The position numbers were made by a program, and so were the translations under genes. A stretch of DNA of 64,000 bases, from contig NZ_LNCD01000120.1 of assembly GCF_001542405.1 (NCBI RefSeq), forward strand, positions 1 to 64,000, in the 5' to 3' direction. The notes under the pieces are model-generated. The model was not told where the DNA came from and ran no database searches. It worked only from the letters and a program-made list of their open reading frames with translations. The DNA is from Rhizobium altiplani (GTDB taxonomy: Bacteria; Pseudomonadota; Alphaproteobacteria; Rhizobiales; Rhizobiaceae). This document shows, in pieces, positions 25,943 to 36,000 of the stretch; within the stretch, counting starts at the first letter, position 1; each line of letters opens with the position of its first letter.

Positions 25943-26386
25943 TCAGACGGCCGGACGCTTGGCCAGCAGGTCGCGAATTTCCGTCAGCAGCGCCACATCG
26001 GCCGGCGGCGCGGCCGCCTCGTCCTTGGCCTCCTTGATCTTCATCTGCTTGTCCACCTGCTTCTGGAGCGTATTCACGCCCTTGACCATCAGGAAGATGA
26101 TCCATGCGAGAATCAGGAAGTTGATCAAAACCGTAATGAAGCTGCCATAGGCCAGGACCGCGCCCTGCTGGCGGGCTGCGGTCAGTGTCGGCGCGTTCAC
26201 GCTGGACGACAGGCCGATGAAATAGTTGGAAAAGTCGAAGCCGCCGAAAATGGCACCGACGATCGGCATGATGATATCGTCCACCAGCGACCTGACGATC
26301 CCCCCGAAAGCGCCGCCGATGATAACACCGACAGCAAGGTCCATGACATTGCCGCGGGCGATAAATGCTTTAAACTCATTGAGCAT
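25943..26386 (-). CDS. mscL: Large-conductance mechanosensitive channel MscL
   Basis: This 147-residue inner-membrane channel protein releases solutes on osmotic downshock. The N-terminus MLNEFKAFIARGNVMDLAVG and the pore helix GVIIGGAFGGIVRSLVDDII match MscL, followed by a periplasmic loop, the second membrane helix SFITVLINFLILAWIIFLMV and a charged C-terminal helix. ATG 26386 gives the standard start. An in-frame ATG upstream adds 26 residues that do not belong to the family. Confidence 0.95.
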   Translation of the reverse strand: MLNEFKAFIARGNVMDLAVGVIIGGAFGGIVRSLVDDIIMPIVGAIFGGFDFSNYFIGLSSSVNAPTLTAARQQGAVLAYGSFITVLINFLILAWIIFLMVKGVNTLQKQVDKQMKIKEAKDEAAAPPADVALLTEIRDLLAKRPAV

Positions 26387-26602
26387 CCGATCCGTCTCCC
26401 TCTGATGCAGTCGCACTGACAGGTCATTGTTTTTATTAGCTACATGTTCGATGCAATTATTCAATTGCCAATTACAAATTATTGGACCGGCGTGCGGTCT
26501 TTGACTTAAGACCTATACACCCGCTGATGTTCAAGGACGCCAAATTCCCGTAATCTGCAACTGTCCGGGAGAACCGGTGCGTGGTGCATCGGTGGAGGTT
26601 CA

Positions 26603-29600
26603 ATGCTGCCAGGCTGGGTCATACTTGCATCTGCTTTCGGCTATCTGCTGCTGCTCTTTGCGGTCGCGAGCCATGGCGACCGCAGGCGTCGGATGTTCGG
26701 AACGCCCGTTGGCGGCCGCCCCGCGGTCTATGCACTCAGCCTCGCGATCTACTGCACCTCCTGGACGTATTTCGGTGGTGTCGGATTGGCATCGCAACGC
26801 GGGCTGGAATTCCTCGGCATCTATATCGGCCCGATCCTCGTCTTCACGCTCGGGATGCCGGTGCTGCGGCGGATCATCGGGCTCGCCAAGGCCGAGAAGC
26901 TGACATCCGTCGCCGATTTCATCTCCGCACGCTACGGCAAGAATCCGGCGGTCGCGACAATTGTGGCATTGATCTCGCTCGTCGGCGCCATCCCCTATAT
27001 CGCCCTCCAGCTCAAATCCGTGTCGAGCACCGTGACGGCAATGCTCAACCCGTCGGATTACGGCATCGGCAGCGGCAACCTCTATTTTCTCGACCTGCCA
27101 CTGCTCGTAACACTCGTGCTCGCCTGCTTCGCGATCATGTTCGGCACGCGCCACACGGATGCGACCGAGCACCAGGACGGGTTAATCCTTGCCGTCGCCA
27201 TGGAGTCTGTAGTCAAGCTGTTTGCCTTCCTCACGGCCGGTGTCTGCGTGGTCTGGTTCCTTTTCGACGGTCCATCCGACCTCTGGCAGAAGGCCAGCGA
27301 AAACCAGCTCGTGCTCTCGGCCCTGAACTACCAGACCCCCATCAGCCGCTGGATCACGCTGACGCTGTTGTCCGCATTCGCGATCATCATGCTGCCGCGA
27401 CAATTCCACGTCACGGTTGTCGAGAACAGGACGGCCCGGGAGCTTCGGCTGGCCGGCTTCCTCTTCCCTCTCTATCTCGTTGCCATCAATCTCTTCGTGC
27501 TGCCGGTGGCGATCGGTGGCCTGCTGACGTTTGGCGGCAGCGGCAATGCCGATCTCTACGTGCTTTCGCTACCGCTTACCGGGCAGATGCCCTTTGTCTC
27601 GCTGATTACCTTCATCGGCGGCTTTTCCGCTGCGACCGCCATGGTGATCGTCGCTTCGGTGGCGCTGTCGATCATGGTGTCGAACGACATCATCATGCCG
27701 ATATTCCTGCACCGGAAGCTGGTCGATCGCACAGGTCAGCGCAGCGATTTCGCCAAGACGCTGCTCAACATAAGACGCAGTGCGATCTTCGCCGTACTGC
27801 TGCTCGGCTACGCCTATTATCGTTCAACAGACAGCACGACGGGGCTGGCCTCGATCGGCCTCCTCTCCTTCGCCGCGATTGCGCAGATGGCCCCTTCCTT
27901 GTTTGGTGGCCTTGTCTGGCGGCGAGCCAATGCGCGCGGTGCCATTCTTGGGCTGACGTCGGGCTTCGTGATTTGGGTCTACCTGCTGTTCCTGCCTTCG
28001 CTTGGCGGACCGGACTATTCGGGTGTCGCAAGCGCAGTCCTCGGTTTCATCTTTCCCGGCACGACGATCTTTTCGGCACCAGATGCCGATCCGCTTGTCA
28101 ATGCCACGGTCATGAGCCTGCTTGTCAACACCGCCTCCTTCGTCGTCGGATCGGTGACCCGCAATGCGCGGCCGCTCGAACGCATCCAGGCCGGCATCTT
28201 CGTCAAGCGGCAGTCCCGCTCGCAGTTTGCCACGCGCGGCTGGAAGACCCGCATCAGCGTTGGCGACCTGAAGACGACAGTGTCCCGCTATCTCGGCGAG
28301 GAGCGCATGGAGCGCTCGTTCCAGACCTACCAGCAGAATTCGGGCCGCAAGCTCGAGGACGACCAACCAGCCGACATGGCGCTCATTCACTTTGCCGAAC
28401 AGCTGCTCGGCAGCGCCATCGGCTCTTCCTCCGCTCGGCTGGTGCTGTCGCTGATCCTCCAGAAAGTGGAGGACGCCTCGGCCGACACGGCCTGGCTGCT
28501 CGACCAGGCAAGCGAGGCGTTGCAATATAACCAGGACATGCTGCAGACCGCGCTGTCTCAGATGGACCAGGGCATCGCTGTCTTCGACAGCTCGAACAAC
28601 CTGACGATCTGGAACCGCCGTTTCCGGCAGTTGCTGGACCTTCCGGAGAATACCGGACAGGTGGGCTTCCCGCTCGCCGACATCGTGGCGATCCTCAGCC
28701 AGCGCGGCGATGTGCCAGCCGGCGACGTCAACCAGACCGTCCGGCACTTCCTGACGCTGGACAAGCCCTTCGCGCTGGTGCTCGGCGGCGGCGAACGCAT
28801 CATCGAAGTGCGCTCCAATGCGATGCCGGACAAGGGCATCGTCGCAACCTTTACCGACATCACCCAACGCGTCGCCGCCGACCGAGCGCTCAAGCAGGCG
28901 AACGAAACGCTGGAACAGCGCGTTGCCGAGCGGACGGCGGAACTGACCCGCGTCAATCGCGAACTCGGCGAAGCGAGAGCCGCCGCTGATGAAGCCAATC
29001 TAGGAAAGACACGCTTCTTCGCCGCTGCCGGCCACGACATCCTGCAGCCGCTCAATGCGGCCCGGCTCTATTCCTCGGCGCTTGTCGAGCGCATGGGAAA
29101 GTCCGAAAGCAGTGCGATCGTTCGCAACATCGATTCCGCGCTGGAATCGGTCGAAACCATCCTTGGCGCGGTTCTCGATATTTCGCGGCTGGACACCGGG
29201 GCAATGCGGCCACGCCTCGCCTCCGTGCCCCTCTCTGACTTGCTAGAGCGGATCCAAACCGACTTCGAGCCGATCGCCCGTGAGAAAAACCTGAAGCTGG
29301 TGGTGATGCCAACCTCGCTTCGGGTCCGCTCTGATCCCAACCTGCTTCGCCGCCTCGTGCAGAACCTTGTTTCCAACGCGATCAAATACACGATCGACGG
29401 AAAGGTGCTGGTTGGTGCGCGTCGGCGCGGACATCACGTCGTCATCCAGGTGATGGATTCCGGGATCGGCATTCCGCCTTCGAAGTTCCGGACGGTCTTC
29501 AAGGAATTCGCCCGTCTCGACGAAGGCGCCCGGACGGCTTCCGGATTGGGCCTCGGCCTCTCGATCGTCGATCGCATCGCGCGTGTCCTCAATCACCCGG

Positions 29601-30106
29601 TTGAACTCCACTCGACACACGGCAAGGGCACGGATTTCCGCATCATCATGCCGCGCGACGCGTCGCGACTACCCGAGCGATTGGGCGCTGCCCAGCCGTT
29701 GGAGCATTCGGCGCAGAGCCTGCAGGGATTGAAGATCCTCTGTGTCGATAACGAGCCGCATATTCTGGAAGGCATGCAACTGCTGATCAGCGGCTGGGGC
29801 TGCGAGGTGCGATGCCTGGGTTCGCTGGCCGATGTCGGCGCGCTCGATACACTCCAGCCGCCGCCGGATCTCGTGATCGCGGACTATCACCTCGGCGACG
29901 GTACCGGCGTTTCTGCCATCCTGACGCTCAGGGAGCGTTTCATGGCGTTCATTCCGGCGCTGATCGTCACGGCCGACCGCACGCCGGAGGTCCGCGCCGA
30001 AGTCGAGCGGCACGGCATTGGGCTGCAACACAAACCGGTGCGCCCGGCGGCGTTGAGGGCCTACATCACGCAGATTTCCGCCCAGAAGCGCGCGGCGGCG
30101 GAGTGA
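26603..30106 (+). CDS. Hybrid sensor histidine kinase with sodium/solute symporter-like sensor and response regulator domain
   Basis: This is an 1167-residue membrane protein. The first 570 residues carry about 13 membrane segments of the SSS transporter type. A PAS-like region follows (DQGIAVFDSSNNLTIWNRRF), then a coiled coil LEQRVAERTAELTRVNREL. The dimerisation and phosphoacceptor helix contains FFAAAGHDILQPLNAARL (His811), followed by the ATPase (NLVSNAIKYT, DSGIGIPPSKF, GLGLGLSIVDR). A C-terminal receiver domain ends the protein, with Asp1094 in LVIADYHLGDG. The layout is that of CbrA/NahK/ErcS-type kinases that sense or couple to a nutrient. No partner regulator lies adjacent. The last 41 bases overlap the convergent TetR gene. 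Confidence 0.94.
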   Translation: MLPGWVILASAFGYLLLLFAVASHGDRRRRMFGTPVGGRPAVYALSLAIYCTSWTYFGGVGLASQRGLEFLGIYIGPILVFTLGMPVLRRIIGLAKAEKLTSVADFISARYGKNPAVATIVALISLVGAIPYIALQLKSVSSTVTAMLNPSDYGIGSGNLYFLDLPLLVTLVLACFAIMFGTRHTDATEHQDGLILAVAMESVVKLFAFLTAGVCVVWFLFDGPSDLWQKASENQLVLSALNYQTPISRWITLTLLSAFAIIMLPRQFHVTVVENRTARELRLAGFLFPLYLVAINLFVLPVAIGGLLTFGGSGNADLYVLSLPLTGQMPFVSLITFIGGFSAATAMVIVASVALSIMVSNDIIMPIFLHRKLVDRTGQRSDFAKTLLNIRRSAIFAVLLLGYAYYRSTDSTTGLASIGLLSFAAIAQMAPSLFGGLVWRRANARGAILGLTSGFVIWVYLLFLPSLGGPDYSGVASAVLGFIFPGTTIFSAPDADPLVNATVMSLLVNTASFVVGSVTRNARPLERIQAGIFVKRQSRSQFATRGWKTRISVGDLKTTVSRYLGEERMERSFQTYQQNSGRKLEDDQPADMALIHFAEQLLGSAIGSSSARLVLSLILQKVEDASADTAWLLDQASEALQYNQDMLQTALSQMDQGIAVFDSSNNLTIWNRRFRQLLDLPENTGQVGFPLADIVAILSQRGDVPAGDVNQTVRHFLTLDKPFALVLGGGERIIEVRSNAMPDKGIVATFTDITQRVAADRALKQANETLEQRVAERTAELTRVNRELGEARAAADEANLGKTRFFAAAGHDILQPLNAARLYSSALVERMGKSESSAIVRNIDSALESVETILGAVLDISRLDTGAMRPRLASVPLSDLLERIQTDFEPIAREKNLKLVVMPTSLRVRSDPNLLRRLVQNLVSNAIKYTIDGKVLVGARRRGHHVVIQVMDSGIGIPPSKFRTVFKEFARLDEGARTASGLGLGLSIVDRIARVLNHPVELHSTHGKGTDFRIIMPRDASRLPERLGAAQPLEHSAQSLQGLKILCVDNEPHILEGMQLLISGWGCEVRCLGSLADVGALDTLQPPPDLVIADYHLGDGTGVSAILTLRERFMAFIPALIVTADRTPEVRAEVERHGIGLQHKPVRPAALRAYITQISAQKRAAAE

Positions 30107-30665
30107 CCGCCGCCCCCTTCGCCATCACGCCGGACACGAGGCCGCGCACACGCTCGGCGGTTGGCTCGTCGCCGAAAAGAATGCGGTAGATGATCGGCGC
30201 AACGACCTGATCCATCACGCTATCGACCGGCGGAAAGCTCTCGCCGCGCGAGAGCGCCCGATCGCTCAGCAGTTCCACCTGCTCGCGGGTGAAGGCGCAG
30301 CACTTGGCGGCATTGGCGTTGTCCTGCGCGGCCAGCACGTCGCGAATAATCTCGCGCCCAACGCCGGAAGACATCTCCTCGGCATACTGTTCCGCCCAGG
30401 CTTCAAGATCGCTTCGGCCGCTGCCGGTGTCGATCGGCTGCATGTCCGGGCGCAGGCGCTCGACGGCGACGTCGGCCAGCAATTCCTGCAGGTCGCCCCA
30501 GCGACGGTAGATGGTCGACGGGGTAACGCCGGCCTTTGCTGCAATCAGCGGGATCGTGACGTCTACCCGGTCCATGTCAGCAAGCAGTTCGCGGACTGCC
30601 TGATGCACTGAAGCCTGCACCCTGGCACTGCGGCCGCCCGGCCGGGGATTTTCTTTTGCTGCCAT
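30066..30665 (-). CDS. TetR-family transcriptional regulator
   Basis: This is a 199-residue repressor-type protein. The N-terminal helix-turn-helix spans about residues 17-60 (VHQAVRELLADMDRVDVTIP, then AAKAGVTPSTIYRRWGDLQE), and the C-terminal ligand domain is helical. It is divergent from the MFS gene, with 134 bases between. Two inverted repeats in that gap are good operator candidates. The probable role is repression of the MFS exporter until an unknown ligand binds. Confidence 0.92.
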   Translation of the reverse strand: MAAKENPRPGGRSARVQASVHQAVRELLADMDRVDVTIPLIAAKAGVTPSTIYRRWGDLQELLADVAVERLRPDMQPIDTGSGRSDLEAWAEQYAEEMSSGVGREIIRDVLAAQDNANAAKCCAFTREQVELLSDRALSRGESFPPVDSVMDQVVAPIIYRILFGDEPTAERVRGLVSGVMAKGAAVTPPPRASGRKSA

Positions 30666-30726
30666 TTTCTAACGTCCTGTTTCCTGCGCCGGCGCATGGT
30701 TCAAAATCTTTGATCGAGCTGTTAAC

Positions 30727-30783
30727 GCAAATTATTTGCTTTTAGCGGCAGGTCGACCTACATGGCTAACGCAACAAATTAGC
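30727..30783. promoter_or_regulatory. Two candidate TetR operators between tetR and MFS genes
   Basis: GCAAA-TTA-TTTGC at 30727-30739 and GCTAA-(9)-TTAGC at 30765-30783 are inverted repeats within the 134-base divergent gap. Both are preceded by or contain TAACGCAA, so they look like related sites. Placement 17 to 60 bases from the MFS start fits repression of that promoter. Confidence 0.5.
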
Positions 30784-30799
30784 TTTAAGAGGCTTATAT

Positions 30800-31999
30800 A
30801 TGTTCGGCGCCGCCAAATCCACACCGACCTCTCGTAATCCGATCCCCTTCCATGCAATTACGCTGGCAACCTTCTTCGGCGCTTCCGCAGCGCCGACGCC
30901 GCTCTATCGAATCTATCAGGAAAGCTTTGCGGTCTCGCCGTTGCTGATCACAGTGATCTTTGCGGTCTATGCCTTCGCGCTCCTGGCAGCACTGCTGATA
31001 GCGGGCTCGATCTCCGATCACCTCGGCCGCAAGCCGGTGATCTTCGCCGCCCTGATGTTGGAGATCGTCGCCATGGCGTTGTTCGTGGTGGCAAGCGGCC
31101 CAGACTGGCTGATCGCGGCGCGGATCTTGCAAGGCCTGGCAACCGGGATTGCCGGCGCCGCGATTGGCGCGGCACTGGTCGACGTCGACCGGGCGAAGGG
31201 CCAGATCGTCAACTCCATCGCACCGCTCTCCGGCATGGCGGTGGGTGCAGTCGGCACAAGCGCCCTGATCCAGTACGGCCCCTTCCCGCTCCACCTCGTC
31301 TATGCCATCCTGCTCGCGGCTTTCGCCGGCCAAGCCGGCGCCATCTGGGTGACCCCGGAGACAGGCGGCCGTCGGCCGGGCTTCTGGAATTCGTTGAAGC
31401 CGACAATTTCGATTCCGCCGCAGGTAAAACGGCCGCTCGCCTTGGTAACGCCAATCAACATCGCCAATTGGACGCTTGGCGGCTTCTACCTCTCGCTGGT
31501 TCCGTCATTGGTTGCCAGCACGACCGGCAGCCGGGCGCCGCTCACGGGCGGGTTGATCGTGACGGCGCTGATGGTGTCGGGGGCGGTTGCTGTCTATCTC
31601 AGGCGCAGCAAATCCGGTGCGGCCAATCTCGGCTTCGGCACGGCGGCAACCACACTTGGAATTCTGACTGTTGTCGCCGGCGTCCACCTCGGCAACGTTC
31701 CGCTGCTGCTCGTCGGCACCTTCTTTACCGGCGCCGGTTTCGGTACAAATTTCCTCGGGTCGATCGGCACGATCATGCCGCTCGCCAAGGCCGACGAGCG
31801 CGCCGGCCTGTTGTCGGCTTTCTATATCCAGAGCTATCTGGCGTTTAGCCTTCCGGCCATTCTCGCCGGCTTCCTCGCCAAGTCTCTCGGCTACCAGCTG
31901 ACCACCGATCTCTACGCAACGGCGATCATTCTGGTGACCGGCGCCGGGCTTCTCGGCCTTCGCGCCGAACGCAGCAGGGCTGCGAGGCTGCCTGCCTGA
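30800..31999 (+). CDS. MFS transporter
   Basis: This is a 399-residue major facilitator protein with about twelve membrane helices. The loop 2-3 signature ISDHLGRKPVIFAALM is present. The loop and motif arrangement fits a drug or metabolite exporter. It is divergent from a TetR-type regulator, the classical arrangement for an inducible exporter. The substrate is unknown. Confidence 0.92.
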   Translation: MFGAAKSTPTSRNPIPFHAITLATFFGASAAPTPLYRIYQESFAVSPLLITVIFAVYAFALLAALLIAGSISDHLGRKPVIFAALMLEIVAMALFVVASGPDWLIAARILQGLATGIAGAAIGAALVDVDRAKGQIVNSIAPLSGMAVGAVGTSALIQYGPFPLHLVYAILLAAFAGQAGAIWVTPETGGRRPGFWNSLKPTISIPPQVKRPLALVTPINIANWTLGGFYLSLVPSLVASTTGSRAPLTGGLIVTALMVSGAVAVYLRRSKSGAANLGFGTAATTLGILTVVAGVHLGNVPLLLVGTFFTGAGFGTNFLGSIGTIMPLAKADERAGLLSAFYIQSYLAFSLPAILAGFLAKSLGYQLTTDLYATAIILVTGAGLLGLRAERSRAARLPA

Positions 32000-32019
32000 G
32001 ACTGGAACCCTGAAGGGGC

Positions 32020-32424
32020 CTAGAGGTAACTCGTAACCGCCGGCTCATTCCACCAGTTGTCGTGGCGCCCATCCATGTAGCGGATGGGTAGCGCGGCAAG
32101 CTCCTCCGGCGTTATGTCGTCGAGGCAGGCGATGTTGATTGAAACGTAGTCGCCGCCGATCTCGGGAATATGGCCATGCCCGTAGGCATGCAGGCCGCAG
32201 ATCCGGCAGAAGCGGTGATGGCCGCTCATCGATGCGAACTGGTAGTCACCCGCCGCTGCCTCCTCGCACAGCAGGCGGAAATCCTCAGGCTTGACGATCG
32301 CGCCCCAATAGCGCCGCTTGCCGCAGACCGAGCAATTACAGCGGCCGGTACCGGCCCGGAGATCGGCATCGACCTCGTAGCGGATTTTGCCGCAATGGCA
32401 GCTGCCCGTGTAGGTTCTCTTCAT
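32020..32424 (-). CDS. GFA family protein (glutathione-dependent formaldehyde-activating enzyme-like)
   Basis: This 134-residue zinc protein has the GFA cysteine sets: GSCHCGKIRYEV, RCNCSVCGKRRY and HRFCRICGLHAYGHGH. Members are named after a formaldehyde-glutathione-binding enzyme, but most have unproven activities. The cytosolic location is inferred. It converges with the MFS gene, with 20 bases between. Confidence 0.9.
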   Translation of the reverse strand: MKRTYTGSCHCGKIRYEVDADLRAGTGRCNCSVCGKRRYWGAIVKPEDFRLLCEEAAAGDYQFASMSGHHRFCRICGLHAYGHGHIPEIGGDYVSINIACLDDITPEELAALPIRYMDGRHDNWWNEPAVTSYL

Positions 32425-32502
32425 GGGGTTCCTCCTCCGCCCTTTGCAACGGCCGGAGTCGCCGAGCTTAGCCGAAGGCCACCGCGTCCAGGCAAGACAA
32501 AA

Positions 32503-32718
32503 TCAGGCTTCCTGCCCCGCCTGCAGTCTGTTGGGACTGATCGAGGCTGCATGCGCTTCAAGAATGGCGGCAGCGATAACTTTCTGAAGCTCGTAGACCA
32601 GCGTGCGCGACCGCTTGCGATCCAGATCTTGCGCCGCCTTCGCAAGATTCAATCCCTCGTTCAGGACAATATGGTGAGCTCGCGTCAGCGCCCAACTCTC
32701 AATATCCAGACCTATCAT
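32503..32718 (-). CDS. Small hypothetical protein
   Basis: This is a 71-residue protein opening MIGLDIESWALTRAHHIVLN, helical with a basic middle DLDRKRSRTLVYELQ and an alanine-rich third helix. I know no family. Codon pattern and position suggest a real gene, but the evidence is modest. Confidence 0.45.
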   Translation of the reverse strand: MIGLDIESWALTRAHHIVLNEGLNLAKAAQDLDRKRSRTLVYELQKVIAAAILEAHAASISPNRLQAGQEA

Positions 32719-33024
32719 TCGGAATCTCCGCCAAATCATTCAGCATCCAAGATATTCACGAATCACGATACGCAGAGCACTTACGCAGCAAGAAGAATCA
32801 TAGTTGCAATATTTTGCAAATAGCGTTTGCGAAAGAAATACACGTCGAGTGCGAAATTACTCTGCTCGAACCGCGATAAATGCAATCGTGCCATTCTCGG
32901 CCCGACGAACTGAATTCAGAGCCTGTGCTCATAGATATTCGGCGAAGCTTGTACGGACCTGCACGCCAAGCGCGTATCCGCGTCGATCTCTCATGCGCGG
33001 CATGGGAGATCGACAAACCTTTGG
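32719..33024. other. AT-rich intergenic region with no gene
   Basis: These 306 bases between the small gene and the end of podJ are noticeably richer in A and T than their surroundings. No gene, terminator or repeat is evident. Confidence 0.4.
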
Positions 33025-36000
33025 TCAGACCTTGGTGGCAGGACCCTTGTTGCGCGCCAGCAGGGCCTTTACCGTATCGTCGTTGATCTTCCCGCTCGGC
33101 TCCTGGCCGATCGATTTCTGGAAGTTCTTGATCGCCGCAACCGTCTTCGCGCCCATCTCGCCGTCCGGCTGGCCAGCGTCGAAGCCGTTGTTGTTGAGGA
33201 TCGCCTGGATGTTGCGGATCGCCTTCTTCATGTCGACAGTCGAGGTCTTGGTGGCATTGCCGACCCACTCGTCGGGAAGATCCACGCCATTCGCCTTGCT
33301 GTCGAGCGGCACAGCCTTCCACTGGTCAACCTTGGCACGCGCCTTCTCAAGCTGGTCCGGCTTCATGGCTTTCGCAACTTCTTCGCGCTTCTGTGCCGCG
33401 TCCTTGTCACCGCCCTTGGCGGCAATCGCAAACCACTTGTAGGACTCGGTCAGATCCTGCGTGACCCCATTGCCGCGGGCGCAGAGGATCGCCAGGTTGA
33501 ACTGGCTGTCGGTGATGCCGAGGTCGGCCGCCTTGACGAACCAGTCCGCGGCCGCCTTGTAGTCCTGCTGGCCGAGCGCGCCGGAGGCATAGAGCACGGC
33601 GAGATTGTGCATCGCGCTGGCGTTGCCGCGATTTGCCGCCTGGTCGTAATACTGCTTCGCCTTGGCGATGTCGCGGTCGACGCCTGTGCCCTTCTCGTAG
33701 ATGTTTCCGAGGCGATACTCCGCCGGGCCGAAGCCCTTGTCGGCGGCGAGCTGATACCAGCTTATCGCTTCCTTCGGATCGGCGGCGACGCCGGCCCGGC
33801 CTTCGCTGTAGCGGGCGCCGATTTCAAACAGCGCCAGCGGATCGCCGCTCCTGGCGGCATCCGCGAGCGACTTCGGCTGTACCGTGTCGGGAATGGCAAT
33901 GCCGACTGTTTCCGCCACCGGAGCGGCAGGCGTCGTCGCCATGCCGGCAGCAGCCGGCGCCGTATCCTTGGCAACGAAACCGGAGGCGTCCTGCGGAGCG
34001 CCGGAGGGCGCGAGCGGGGCAACCGCGTCGCCGGTCAGCGGTGCGGCGGCCGTCAGATGGTCGGGTGCTGTCGGCGCCGGTGCTGTATCGCTGCTCGCAA
34101 GCGGCGCGGCCAGTGTGTCCACGGCTGGGGCTTCCGCGGCTGGGACCTCCGGAGCGGCTACGACGGCCTGGTCGGGCGCCGTCTCGCTGTCCACCGGCAG
34201 GGCATTGCTGGATGAATCGGTCAGCACCGCGACTTCGGCTGATGGCGCCGGCTGGCCGCTCGTCAGCGTGCGGGCAAGCGGGAACGCCATGATCGCCAGC
34301 AATACGGCGCCGACGGCAAGCAGGATCGGACGGCGGAAGCGCGAGAAGGCGCTTCCCTTCACCGCATCCTTGTCCTTTGCCTTCTTGTCGGCCTTGGCTG
34401 GCTGTGGCTTGGCGCTCGGTTCTGTCTCCATCGCAGCAGCCTGCGCGGCGCGGCGGGCTGCGGCGATGTAGTCCGCGCGCTCGTTTTCCGTTGCCGGCTT
34501 CGCATTCACGCGGGCGGCGTTCTGGCTGGCGCGCACGCGCTCCAGGATCTTCTTGACATCAGGCGCGCCGGAGCCGGGCTCCAGTGGCTCATTGGCAGCT
34601 TCCGGCGGCATCACATCGACCGGATCGATGGAAGGAGCCGGGTCGATGAGCGTGCGTTCTACGGTAGCGGCTTCAGCCTTGGCCTTCTTGCCGGGCAGCA
34701 GGCGCTTGCCGAGGCCAGCAAGCAGGCTACCCTTGGAAGGAGCTGCGGATGATACGGGCTTCATTGCCGCTTCTATCGCGACCACACTGGTGTCGGTCGT
34801 CGCCATGACTGGTACGGCGGGCGCTTCGTCGGCGACCTCGGGCTGACTGCTTGCCGAGGCGCGGGTTCCGAAAACCACCGGCTTCTGTGCTTCCTCGGCG
34901 CCGGCCTGCATCATCGTATACGTATCGACGGCGAAATCGACATCGGCCGCCGGCATTCTCGCTGCCGGCCTTGCGACCGCGCGGTCTTCCATGGTGTCCA
35001 GTCGCTCGGCGATCTGGACGAGCGTTTCGTGCAGGGCCTGGAAGGTCTTGTGCGTGCGCTCTTCGCTGCTGCGGCTCAGGTCTTCGAGTTGACGCAAGTC
35101 TTCGGCAAGCGCATGGAGCGCTGACATATCAGCCGCAGCCGGCGCGCCACCTTGCAGGGCACCGTTTCTTGCATAGGCTTCGACCACCGCTTCCGCCGCC
35201 TGGCGGGCAGCCTCGATGATGTATTCGTCGCTGGTCGCCATGTAATCTTCGATCGCGCCCATGCGGCGATCGAATTCCGCCGGCAGTTCGGCAGCCGGCC
35301 GCGGCTCGCTCATAAGCGCCGAAAGGTTTGCGATCTGGTCCTCGAGGTTGCGCAGCGCATGCGTATCAGCCGCCGGTGCCGCGGTGCTTTCCTCCAGGCG
35401 CGCGACGATATCGCCGAGCCGGCCTTCGATACGCCTGATAGCGCTGTCATCTACGGAAGCAACGACAGGCTGAAGCGGCTGGAAGTCCATCTCGTCGATG
35501 CGGCGCGCGAGATAATCAAGGCGCTGCGCAAGCGCATCGTTGACCGAGCCGACTTCGAGTGCATCGATCTTGCGCGAGATATCTGCGAGTGCACCGGTCA
35601 GTTCCGGCTGTGGCGCAGCCTTGTGGCTACGCTCGAGCAGGTAAGACAGATGCTCCAGGCGCTCGTCGAGGCGCGAGGTGGCCTCGGCGTTGGCGAGTTC
35701 CTCGACGCGCAATGTCAGGGTTTCCAACCGGTCCGCCAGGGCATCGGTCGGGGCAGCCCGGCTCGCGACGCTGTGGCCCATCATATCGATCTGCTCGCCC
35801 AATGCGTTCAGGCGGCCTTCGAGACGATGCATCATGGCCGGATCGCCGCTGGCGGCAGCGCGGCCGGTTGCCGCGATAGCGCGGCTGATTTCGTCGAGAC
35901 GGCTATCCATTGCCGCAAACTGCTCGGCCATCGCCCGATCGTGCGGCTGGATCATGCTGCCGAACTGCTCCATCGCCGTGGCAATGGAAATAAGCTTGTC

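Noticed and set aside
26581..28530. Plus-strand frame shifted relative to the hybrid kinase
   Set aside because: Arg/Cys-rich translation with no domain. The kinase frame has full membrane and ATPase motifs.
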